From Euonymus europaeus (Eukaryota > Streptophyta > Magnoliopsida > Celastrales > Celastraceae), in the NCBI GenBank assembly GCA_963580455.1, contig OY756969.1:15534760-15598759 (forward strand): a stretch of DNA of 64,000 bases, written 5' to 3'. Positions 54,625 to 64,000 of the stretch are shown here, piece after piece. The stretch's first letter is position 1. Each line of letters begins with the position of its first letter. Below the pieces are notes generated by a model. It saw nothing but the letters and a program-made list of their open reading frames with translations, made no database searches and had not been told where the DNA came from. The position numbers and the translations under genes were made by a program.

Positions 54625-55192
54625 GAATAGTTGCATGTGGTCTAAGTTTTGTATAAGAATAAAGCTCATAGAGCAAATGTGAGTCTGAGTGTGTGAAATA
54701 TGGGAACTGAGAGTAAGAAACCTTTGATATTAGGTGTAAGACCTATTAGTAGGAAAACGTATCGAGCTTGGGTGTGGATAAAGTTATGTAAGTGACTAAG
54801 GTTTGTAATACAAATGTGTGTACGAATGTATTGATTGGAGAGGTAAGAATCCTTCAAATTTATGTTATGGACTGGTGCCTAGATAACGTGTGATCTAGGC
54901 ATGATAATGTAAGTTACTTATATATATGATTATGATATTAAGTAAACTCTTAGATGCAATGACCATATCATGGTAATGCGTAAATCTATGAGGAAAATGG
55001 AGAATGAAAGATCATTTAGAGGACGATGAGTTCTTAGTGGATTATCAAATTGACGGATATGTTTTTATGCAAGTCTAATCTATAGTTCGAATCATAGAAG
55101 GTCAAACTTTAAGAATTTGTGGTACGAAGGAGAAGTATCCACATTTGTTCACGGAATTGAGTATGTTTTGAATTTCAGGGACGAAACTCCTT

Positions 55193-55206
55193 TAAGGGGG
55201 AAAGGA
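55193..55206 (+). promoter_or_regulatory. Polypurine tract of the Tekay-type element
   Basis: AAGGGGGAAAGGA immediately precedes the 3' LTR start TGTAAAACCCC at 55207. Confidence 0.8.
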
Positions 55207-57309
55207 TGTAAAACCCCAACCCAAAAATATCAGAAAAATAAAATAAGATAATAACAATAATAATAAATAGGGAAAATAAATATTGGGTTTAATGTAACTA
55301 AAGTTGAGTAAATGGTTGACTAACTAATAATATATATATATGTATATATAAATATATATATATATATGAGTGTACAAAAATATATTATATATATATATGA
55401 ATTATAAAAATATATATATATATCAAATGCCACTTTCGGTGGCCATGAGCTGGGCCATCGAAAGTGGCCAAAATGCTTGACAAATGGGCGGTGGCCCATT
55501 TGTTGAGTATTTTATTTTAAAAAATAACTAATGAAATGTTGCTGCACAGTTGTGCAGCGACATTTCCCTTTTAAAGAAATGACGCCGACAGACACAGAAG
55601 AAGAAAGGAGAAGAAGGAAGGGAGAAAGGAGAGAAAGAGGTGATTTTGGTTTGGGTTTTGGTGGATTCTTGCTCATCTAGGCTTGGATTGAAGGATTCAA
55701 GAAGATTTAAAGAAGAAGGTAAGAGTTTTTAGAGAATTCTATGGTTAGGGTTATTGTGGGTTTTTGGGGTTATGGTTGAATCCTGATTTCTAGTTAATGA
55801 TAGAGTTTATATATGATGATTTAGACTCATATGAATCTGTATTTAGTAGATTGGAGTTGATTTGGTTAGAACTCAAACTTGAGAGCTTGGATTGTTGATT
55901 TGGGGACATTCTTGTGAGAAAAAGGTGAGTTCTCTTAGATTATTGATTAAATACATGTGTTATAAGATATTAAAGCTATATTGATTATGGAATGAGATTG
56001 ATTTGGTTAAAATAAATAGGTTGGAGAAAGGGGCCGAAAACCCTAGATTTTTGGAAAAAGTTTGAATTATAGCTTTGCTTGGAATCGAGGTAGGGATTAT
56101 TACCCCAATATTTATCTCGTTCTTTTATTTATCTAAAATGCGGTTTAAATTCTTCATTGGCCTTACGTTTGGGTTCTTGCCTAGATTGCTTCTTAGGAAG
56201 AACGAGCCATGAATATTGTTATTGAATTTATTTCATAACCGAATATATGTTTGATCATCTATCAAGCATAATTTATTCTCAAACATGCATCACGTAGTTA
56301 CGTATGTATATAGAATTTTTTTATATATACTTATTCTTGCATATTGAACATGCTTAATAGATGCATTTGCAGTTGTGAGCACGGGCTCGTAGTTCTATAA
56401 GTGTTACGTGTGGATGTGGGAGTCCTAGGGCGGGACGAGACCAACGTCTTATGGCCGGAAAGCTAAATAAGAGTTTGGTCATTTAACCGTGTTGGATGTT
56501 CCATGAAGTGACACCTACGTGGTCTGGGGGCAGTGTCAAGGGTTCCGATGATATTCCGGTTACCCGTTGAAAAATGCCCAAGGGGACCGTATGGTGATGA
56601 AGTTGTTTATTTATTGATATGCTCATAATTGATGCCATGTTGCTGCATTATGCTTTGTTTTCAAATTCAGCCTGAATATCTCGTTTAATCTTTATTTCCC
56701 TACTAAGCCTTCTGCTCACCCTACTTCTCTTCTATGACCTTCAGGTGCGTCTGGTACGAATGTCCAGTCGACGGATCAGTAGGTGGTGACGTGACATCGA
56801 AAGGCCACCTTGGAGCTTAGGTTCTTGATATGTGTAAACTCTTGTTTATCTAGTGCATTTAGTACTTAGATTGGTTTAATGGATTAAGCATTTATCTTTC
56901 TTTTACTTTATGGGGAGGATGATGGACGGTCGAGAGCTGCATCGTTAAATCGGGACTCTCGTACCGAGATTATGGAACTATGTTTCGGATGTTGAACTAT
57001 ATGCTGGTCATGTGATGGATGACTTCTTTATTGTACCTTGCATGTGATTAGGTAGCCTGAGGCCCTGCCTAGAGTGTGAATGTGGTTAGCTGGCCTGAGG
57101 CCCTGCTACGTTGCGGAATGAGATTCATTTATGATATATATATATATATATATATATATTTGGTGTTGATTGTTGCTCAGGTTGGCATTCTCCGATTTAC
57201 GGGGAGATGTTGCCGGATTTTTGGTAGAATCCGTGTTAGGTTGACGTGAGAGGAAGTCTTTAGGAGACTAATGATGTCATCGGTAGCACTCCCGGTTTGG
57301 GGCGTTACA
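55207..57309 (+). repeat. 3' LTR of the Tekay-type element
   Basis: 2103 bp, about 3 percent different from 48771-50866 by eye, with a longer (TA)n run at about 57134-57160. Ends GGGGCGTTACA, then GTTTC. Confidence 0.9.
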
Positions 57310-57314
57310 GTTTC

Positions 57315-58300
57315 ATCCAATTCTCGGATTTAGAATCCTATTCTACTTGTGAGTCTTGTATTCAAGGTAAAATGACTAGATTACCTTTTGTTGGATAAAG
57401 TTAATGATCCACAGATATTTTAGACTTAATACATTCAAATGTATGTAAACATTTCAATCAAATGGATCGAGGTGGTTATTTCTACTTCATTATTTTTACT
57501 AATGATCATTCATGCTATGGTATGTATACTTAATGAAGTATAAGCATGCATCTTTTGAAAAGTTCAAAGAATTCAAGGCTGAAGTAGAAAATCAAATTTG
57601 CAAAAGTATTGAAGCTCTTCAATAAGATCAATGAGGTGAATACTTGAGTCGTGAGTTTGATAGGTTCCCTAAGGAAGATGGCTTTGTCTCACAATTAATT
57701 CCTTTAGGAACACATAGTTGAATGATGCATCTGAAAGGAAAATTTGTACTTTGTTAGACATGGTATGTTCCATGATGAGTTATACTAATTTACCGATTAC
57801 ACTATGTGGTTATTGCCTTCTGACTGCAATTTATCTGCAGAATAGAATTTTGTCTAAATTTGTTCCTAAAACACCATATGAGATATGGTTTGGTAGGGCT
57901 CCACGTCTTAAACATGTTAGGATTTGGGGTTGTCCAACTTACATCAAAAAGCTACTAACAGATAAATTAGAGGTAAGATCTGAACGAGGTAGATTTGTAG
58001 GATATCCAAAATAAATTTGGGATATTATTTCTATATTCCCAAATACCACCCGAAAGTGATCAATAGAGATGTCATATTTATGGAAAAATATTTTATTAAG
58101 ATTGGAGGTATTAGGAAAAAGATACAAATTGAGGAAGTATTTGATGGCCTACTAAATGATCAAGATCAAATTCAAAAATCCAATGATGCAAGTATTGTCA
58201 TCACACAAACGCCTAGAAAATCTGGTATAGTTATATGTCCTTAACAATGGTATAACTTACTCCATGGTACACAAGAGTTGTTTATTCATGGAGATGTAGA
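57315..58300 (+). pseudogene. pol: Copia GAG-pre-integrase zinc part and integrase
   Basis: Resumes the copia pol with SYSTCESCIQGKMTRLPF (the CxxC half of the zinc domain). Integrase follows in broken frames: LIHSNVCKHFNQMDRGGYFYF, and then MVCSMMSYTNLPITLCGYCLLTAIYLQNRI, PYEIWFGRAPRLKHVRIWGC and GRFVGYPK at 57718-58014. At 58017 the C-terminal segment GYYFYIPKYHPKVINRDVIF begins. Many stops; not functional. Confidence 0.82.
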
Positions 58301-59617
58301 TCATGTTGATGATCCTACTAGTTATGAGAAAGTAATATCCGATATTGACTCTTCAAAATAGTTTGAAGCTATGAAATCTAAAATGAACTCAATGTATTTA
58401 AACCAAGTTTGGGATCTTGTGGACTCTCTTGAAGGTATTCTACCTATAGGATGTAAATGGGTTTATAAGAGGAAAATTGGCTTGGATGGAAACGTGGAGA
58501 CCTTCAAAGGAATACTTGTTGCAAAAGGATACACTCAAAGATAGGAGTTGACTATGAGGAAACCTTTTCACCAATTGCAATGTTAAAGTCCATTAGGATT
58601 TTATTAGAAATAGCTGCACAATATGATTATGAGATATGAGACTTGGATGTCAAAACTACATTCCTGACTGGAAACATTAGGGAATATATATTTGGAACAA
58701 CCGAAGGGTTTTGAATCCAAAGGTGGAAAACAAAGGGTGTGCAAGCTTAAGAGATCCATTTATGGTCTTAAGCAAGCTTCCAGGAGTTAGAACATTCGTT
58801 TTGATAAAGTTAGCAAATCGTTTGGTTTCAATAAAAATATGGATGAACCATGTGTTTACAAGAAGATTAGTGGAGTGCTAACACTTTCCTAGTCTTGTAT
58901 GTCGATGACATTCTCCTTTTTTGGAATGATGACTTCAGTTAAAGTCTTGTTGTCAAAAACTTTCTCTAGGAATGATTTGGGAGAATCAGCCTATATTCTG
59001 AGAATTATAATCTATAGAGATAGAGATCTAAAAGAATTCTAAGGTTTTCTCAAGCTTTCTATATAGAAAAGGTGTTGAAACGGTTCAACGTACAAGAGTT
59101 TAAAAGAGGATTTTGTTACCTATTAGACATGACATTCAGCTTTCCAAAGAAATGTCACCAAAGACACGTGAGGAAAGAGAACAAATGAACAAGATTCCAT
59201 ATGCATCTAAAATTGGAAGTTTGTTGTAGCTATGTTATGTACTAGACCTGACATAGAACATACTATAAGTGTTACAAGCAGGTTTCAGTCAAATCCTGTT
59301 GAAAAGCACTGGGTGGCTATTAAGAATATTCTTAAGACTTGAGAAAGACCAAATAATTGATTTTAACATATGGAGGAGGTGATTTGAGAATTGATGGATT
59401 TATAGATTCTAATTTCCAAACAAATGTTGATGATAGAAAGTCTATTTCTGGATTAGTTTTCATATGTAATGATGGAGCAATGTGGTGGAGACTTCCAAGC
59501 AAAGCACTACTGCAAATTTTACCACAGAGGCTAAACACATTGCTACATTAGATGCCTCAAAGGAAGCGATTTGGATGAAGAAGTTTGTAACAGAACTTGG
59601 TGTGGTCTCATGCTCAA
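58301..59617 (+). pseudogene. pol: Copia RT and RNase H (3'-truncated)
   Basis: RT remnants: GCKWVYKRKIG (58453), VDYEETFSPIAMLKSIRILLEIAAQYDYEI (58548-58640), the DLDVKTTFLTGN block, the KQRVCKLKRSIYGLKQAS block (58730-58785), then the LYVDDILLF-type catalytic block near 58895. RNase H: GFIDSNFQTNVDDRKSISGLVFI and LDASKEAIWMKKFVTELGVV (59395-59610). The normal RNase H end (roughly the last 80 residues) is missing: the 3' LTR starts straight after TELGVV. Confidence 0.8.
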
Positions 59618-59618
59618 T

Positions 59619-60313
59619 TGAGATATTGGATAGTGGAAGGATTTAATTACGTGACAATCATAATGAAAGGTTCATATGAAAGTATTATCATTCATTGGAT
59701 AGTTACGATATGCTGCTAGACATCACTTGTGTTTCATAAGAAATGCTGAAAATGTTTTTTAATATTAATATGAAAAGTCCGATATTATTCTTATTGCTAA
59801 TCGGTAATGAATCTAAAAGGTCAGACTTAAAAGAATCAGGAAAATTTGTTTTAGCTAAGGTTTGAAAGGAAATTATGTGAACTCAATATTTTACGTGAGG
59901 TGATAATATTGAAATTATTAATTGAATGAAGATTTATTGTAAATCAGACTGGATCCAATTCATTAAAAGACACTGCTAGCACATTGGGTCTTCATTAATA
60001 GTGTGAGTCCATGATTTAATTAATGTATAACAATATTTGATTTGAGAAGTGGATGCTGACAAAATGTGGTTGCCGACACTTCTTTTCACCTTTTATATTT
60101 GTGTGTAACGTAACACACATCAAGAACACAACACAACTTTTGGTTTTTAGAATTAAAAGGAAAATTTTCCTTTTGGGGAAACTTTTTCAAGTACCTTGGT
60201 GTGATTCTATGGACGGCATAAGATCTCCATACAATCTGAGATTAACCAGATTTGATCAAACAAATAGAAAGGTATGCTTCCATTGCTTATCTATAGTATA
60301 CCGTAATATTTCG
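59619..60313 (+). repeat. 3' LTR of the copia element
   Basis: Starts TGAGATATTGGATAGTGG and ends near GTAATATTTCG. 695 bp, with matches to the 5' LTR in its first 140 bp and last 150 bp and an extra 365 bp between. Fairly diverged. Confidence 0.75.
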
Positions 60314-61200
60314 GTAGCTTCTTCAATAGCTAGAGACACTCAACTGTGGATGTTGATACACATTCATAAACCTTCCTCCATCATTAATAAGTTTTCATTC
60401 TCCTTACTAGATGTACTCTAAATTCATCTGGGAACATATATTGGCTATGTATCAACTTCATCCTGATTGAAATATAAAGTCCTAATAGTTAAGTAAATAA
60501 ATTAAAACAAATCTTGTCCTATGCCAGTCTCCTCAACAAAATAACTTGCCCTGGAGTTACGATTTGGATGAAAAAATTTATAATGGAAAAGAAACTCTTG
60601 CAGAAATGATATTGTGAACCCTTCGACCCATTTGTTAAAATTTGTAGTCTTCCACTCCAAAGAAAGAGATATTTGGTATAAAATAGAGGCCACTTTGACA
60701 TGCTCACTAGACAACTCTGTATTGATTGCAAAGTCCCAATGATAATTTGTAACATTGAAGAGCTGATGTTCAAATTAGATCCCGATTAAAAAGTTCTCAA
60801 ACTATTTAGTCATAGGAATATGATTTTCAAGAATGCTATCAACAATCTCAATCTCGTCATGTTGTTTGCTAATTTCTTCATGATACCCTCACATCATTAT
60901 TTTTCTCTGATTCTCCAGCTCGAAATATATTCCATACAAAATTGCCAAGGTCTTCCTCTTCGATGTTTTCATCAACCAATGTATATAGGCTTACTAGCTT
61001 CTTGTGTGATTTGAATAATATCAATTTATTCAACTGCTTGAGCATTTTCTAAATTTGTTTGAAATAATATTTGAATTGCATCAATCTTTGCACAATGTAT
61101 TGGCAACGTCAAAAATATTCAAAATAAGAACTTTGATCATAGGAATTCATTAGTTGATGTAATTCAAATAAAATCTCTTGCTAGTGGTAAGGGAAAAATT
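60314..61200 (-). pseudogene. Unidentified coding-like relic on the minus strand
   Basis: The minus-strand frame at 60502-60770 reads smoothly (LSSEHVKVASILYQISLSLEWKTTNFN, FLFHYKFFHPNRNSRASYFVEETG). Upstream fragments continue in the same sense (EIEIVDSILENHIPMTK, EEDLGNFVWNIFRAGESEKNN, up to about 60990) with stops and frame changes. Composition and flow look like real protein, but I do not recognise the family. It sits between two retroelement relics and could be a host gene fragment or an element ORF. Confidence 0.35.
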
Positions 61201-62895
61201 TGTTGCCATCATAAATTTACAGGCCCAGAAGTCGGCCCAATAAAAGGAGCAAATAAAGGGGCCAGTACAAGCAAAAGCCCAATCGACAGCCTAGTTCACA
61301 TAGAACAGGCAGTTACAAATGGCTAAAGCAAATTAACCAATCACAAAGGCTTCAAGGACGCTATAAAAGGACTCGAGAAGAATGAAGAAAAGGGTCAAGA
61401 ACCACAAGTTCGTACTTTTAAAACTTCTTCGTAGATTCTTTGTGCCTGTTTTTGATTTAGCGTAAGTCCCTTATTTAGAAGCTAATCAAAGTAGCCCTTT
61501 ATCTTGCATTTCTTTCATTATAGTTAAGTTCAATTCCTTAGAATTAGTTATAGTTATTTATGCTTTAGTCAGATAGATTTCTAGTTAGATCTCTGTATCA
61601 AATTCTTCTTTGTTCGAGCAAGGTCAGAACCACACACACCTTTTCATCATTTAGTTCCATCGATTGATATCCGCACGCATCTAGTGAACTCATTCACACA
61701 TTTCAAATCTTTCTACTCAAAGGATTTTTTTACCAGGAACAAATTTGGCGACAATAATGGGAGGCCACATGTCTAAAAGCATTTCTAGATGCACTAATGT
61801 AGTGTATGGCGTCATGAACACCGTTACAAAGGATGACATTGAAGGTGAAGAACGCCTGAATGAAAATGTGGAAAGCCAATCCATCAACGTTCAGAAAGAA
61901 TCTCTTTGAGACTACGGTCGGTTGGAAGAGATTTTCCTAAGATGTTTTATGAGTTGGTTGAAATTCTCAAACTACACTTTTAGGACCATGAAAGTATAGT
62001 GGAGACAAATAGCGCTCGCATCAGAGAAAGTATGGCTATATGCACTGCACAAGTGATTAAAATCCAGAAATAAAACACTGAACAAATATAATGAGTGACT
62101 AATCATGTCGGGACGTTTGAAAATGTGTGTTACCACTCATAAGCAGATCGAGTTGTTTGTGATGTTAACCGCACACTCAACAAATTAACTAGCCCTTTGG
62201 CTAGACAAACAACCAAAGCAGTTATAGTCTAACTCGAGCCCATCGTCAATAGGCAACACCCTGTGAGTTGGCAGTTGATTGATGAAGTAAGAAGATTAGT
62301 TTCCCCTATCGAGACCAAGGTGAGAGCCCCAAACAAACATAATGGTTTTCATACTCATTGACCACCAGGGTTTCATGGAAATACTGATTAAAATGGACAT
62401 TTCTTGAGCAATTGAAAGATCCCTATTGGGTATCCTCCAAGAGATTTTAGGGTTAGGTATTCTACCACTAATCTTATGACCCAACCCAATGCTTATTCTT
62501 CTAGATATGGAGTCGATGTTCCTACCAGTATAGGCATCGACAAGAGTCAAAATATTCATGCTATCCCGGTGAATAATAGGACTTTTGGTGGGAGCCAGCC
62601 TATCAATACATATGGCCCCAAGTACTTCACATACTCCAAACAATGCCTTCTTGGGAAGATTGAATCCAACCATAAATAACAATAGTTGGTCTAGACCTCC
62701 AACAAACAACATTGGGGAGTAGTTTACCACCCTAAGTAATGGAGCTTATCGAGCACAAATGGCTATAAACTAGCCACGGTTCAATCAAAACCATGCAATG
62801 ACTCTAAAACACGTTATAGGATTGGTAGAACAAATGTTCGGACTTAGGGAAAACAAGGTCGATAGGCCCCTATTCAAAAATCCTTATCCTAAGCA
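61201..62895 (+). mobile_element. Tat-type Ty3/gypsy fragment: 5' LTR, PBS and part of gag
   Basis: A probable LTR at 61201-61741 (TGTTGCC...GGAACA) with TATAAAAG at 61362 and a CCAATCA box at 61337. TTTGGCGACAATAATGGGAGG at 61744 resembles the Tat PBS form. Gag-like coding follows from ATG 61758 (MGGHMSKSISRCTNVVYGVM) with stops, ending with a capsid-linker-like phrase near 62890 (RENKVDRPLFKNPYPKQI). It is cut there by copia sequence. Confidence 0.55.
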
Positions 62896-63385
62896 GATCA
62901 AACGAAGTATTTTTTTTGTAGGATATCCTAGAGGTACCATATGTGGTTTGTTTTATAGTCCTAAGGATCAGAAATTCATTGTTATCACCAATGCTCAATT
63001 CTTATAAGAAGACTATATGGTGAACCACAAACCCAAAAGTAACATTGTTCTTGAAGTACTAATAGGAGAAACACAAGAAAATTGAATTCCTTAAGAAACA
63101 CCAATTTAGGATAACAATCTAGAATTTATGATAACAATCTAGAAACACTTAACAATGGAAGGATTGAAGAATCCCAAAATGATTATGTTCAAAGAGATGA
63201 TCAAGACATCTTGTAAAATCAACCAGATTAGCATGTATAACCTAATACAATCATAACAAAATCATCACACCAAAATACTCTAAACATACAGACCATGGCT
63301 CGTTGTAGTGGGAGGGTAACTAGATTACCTAGTTGGCATGATCTATTGGGTAAGTGTATGAAATGATCCCAATTGAACAAGATAC
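62896..63385 (+). pseudogene. Ty1/copia integrase C-terminal relic
   Basis: SIFFVGYPRGTICGLFYSPKDQKFIVITNAQFL (about 62905-63006) is the conserved copia integrase tail; an in-frame TAA follows, then EDYMVNHKPKSNIVLE and a decayed segment ending SGRVTRLPSW (63305-63340). It belongs to a different copia copy from 45067-60313. The join to the gypsy gag at about 62896 shows no TSD. Confidence 0.65.
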
Positions 63386-64000
63386 TGTAACGCCCCGACC
63401 CACGAAACCCTAATTCACGAGCTCGTAGACCAGAATGCTACTCCCAATATCCCGCTTGTGTCCACGTTAAGCCAATTATTACACATACCGCTAATTATTA
63501 ACAATTCATGCCTAGATATAAATTTTATTAAACGAGTAATAAAAATGATTAACTAATCGACCTCAATTAATAATCTACTATTAATCATACCGAATAGCGT
63601 ATAGTATTACCATTTCCACAACCCTACCGTCACAATAAAAAATACCTCTTACAACTAATGTCACTCGGTCTAATTTTGTAGTAATTGCTTGTATAAGAAT
63701 TGCAACGTTTCTATCTACCTCGCATAAAATAAATTACACAACCATTTACTGAAAACATCAATTTACTTTTTCTGTTACATGAGCATCCTCACTGTGGATC
63801 CACGACATCACCATCAACAGCCCAATCAGCATATTCAGTAGAAACATCATATCCTACATTACGAAACATAGTGAGGCAAGGCCCAGCAAGTAATACTTAT
63901 GCATGATTGCATGAATGCACTTGACCGTTATTAATAGGAAACAGTCAGTCAGTTAAAACCTTTTTTCAGTACTCGGGCCCTTAACCTAGATAAACTGCTA
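63386..64000. repeat. Start of a chromovirus-type LTR related to the solo LTR (cut by window end)
   Basis: Starts TGTAACGCCCCGACCC after GATAC. It shares GAGCTCGTAGACCAGAATGC with the start of the solo LTR at 826. The block around 63860-63990 matches 30205-30330. It is truncated by the window, so neither orientation nor completeness can be judged. Confidence 0.7.

Larger units (their letters stand above)
48771..57309 (+). mobile_element. Non-autonomous Tekay/Del-type chromovirus derivative with rearranged gag
   Basis: 8539 bp: 5' LTR 48771-50866, PBS, a 4.3-kb interior, PPT, 3' LTR 55207-57309, TSD GTTTC. The ends TGTAA...GGGGCGTTACA, the iMet-type PBS GGTATCGGAGC and the terminal block AATTTCAGGGACGAAACTCC before the PPT are Tekay/Del signatures. 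The interior has gag pieces, a displaced protease/RT-start block, knuckles, a non-coding middle and a coiled-coil ORF; RT core, RNase H, integrase and chromodomain are absent. The LTRs differ by a few percent by eye, so it is older than the Reina-like element. Confidence 0.85.
45067..60313 (+). mobile_element. Decayed Ty1/copia element, split by a Tekay-type element
   Basis: Plus-strand order: 5' LTR 45067-45396, PBS 45398-45409, about 2-kb leader, gag 47398-48200, protease 48231-48400, GAG-pre-integrase region 48690-48770 then 57315-57390, integrase, RT, RNase H to about 59615, 3' LTR 59619-60313. Integrase before RT defines Ty1/copia. Stops and frameshifts occur in every domain. The Tekay-type insertion (48771-57309) cuts the GAG-pre-integrase domain and its TSD GTTTC restores the sequence exactly. 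Confidence 0.88.

Noticed and set aside
62296..62730. 144-codon minus-strand frame
   Set aside because: No recognisable domain, and it overlaps the sense-strand gag relic of the Tat fragment. Length alone is weak support.

Overview
This window is plant nuclear DNA, almost certainly an angiosperm heterochromatic or intergenic block. It is packed with LTR retrotransposons of plant lineages (Tat/Ogre, chromoviruses of Reina and Tekay type, Ty1/copia), plus Mutator-, hAT- and Stowaway-type DNA elements. I see no intact host gene, no tRNA or rRNA gene and no CRISPR array. The only host-like coding traces are short relics: a FAR1-like C-terminus, a Ulp1-like peptidase piece, an antisense intron-bearing relic and one unidentified relic.

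Left half (about 640-36650) is a set of elements inside elements, each layer supported by a target-site duplication (TSD). The oldest layer is a decayed Tat-lineage (Retand/Grande-like) Ty3/gypsy element: gag start at 641-825, then gag, protease, RT, RNase H and integrase at 32019-36650. A chromovirus-type solo LTR (826-1027 plus 30004-32018, TSD CCGAA) sits in its gag. An Ogre-type Tat element (1028-29998, TSD ACCTC) sits in that solo LTR. It has a PBS, an extra upstream ORF1, gag-pro, a probable 209-bp intron, RT-RH-aRH-INT, a 3' tandem array, a PPT and LTRs of about 3.7 kb. Its 5' LTR carries a 5.0-kb Mutator-like element that is mostly one large palindrome (1674-6695, TSD CAGTTATTT). Its 3' LTR carries a 5.4-kb antisense Reina-like chromovirus (21676-27077, TSD TGATC) whose two 446-bp LTRs look identical. 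A 504-bp hAT-type MITE (33704-34207, TSD TTTATAAA) lies in the RT of the oldest element.

Middle (36651-45066): the 3' part of the oldest element holds sense and antisense coding relics, a 61-bp GC-rich tandem array and an LTR-like stretch with a TATA box. Next come an AT-rich block of degenerate repeats with a Stowaway MITE, a second TIR element, a FAR1-like relic and a Ulp1-like relic; the last two may be remains of an old Mutator-like element.

Right half: a decayed Ty1/copia element (45067-60313) is split by an 8.5-kb Tekay/Del-type element (48771-57309, TSD GTTTC). That element keeps both 2.1-kb LTRs, PBS and PPT but lacks most of pol. Its gag contains a displaced protease/RT block, and it has a coiled-coil ORF near its 3' end. 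The window closes with a Tat-type LTR and gag relic (about 61201-62895), a copia integrase tail (62896-63385) and the first 615 bp of an LTR related to the solo LTR (63386-64000).

Relative ages from structure: the oldest Tat relic, then the solo LTR, then Ogre (about 20 LTR differences by eye over 3.2 kb), then the Reina-like element (no LTR difference seen). The Mutator-like element is also younger than the Ogre insertion. All reading was by eye, so lineage names come from domain order and motifs and not from database searches.
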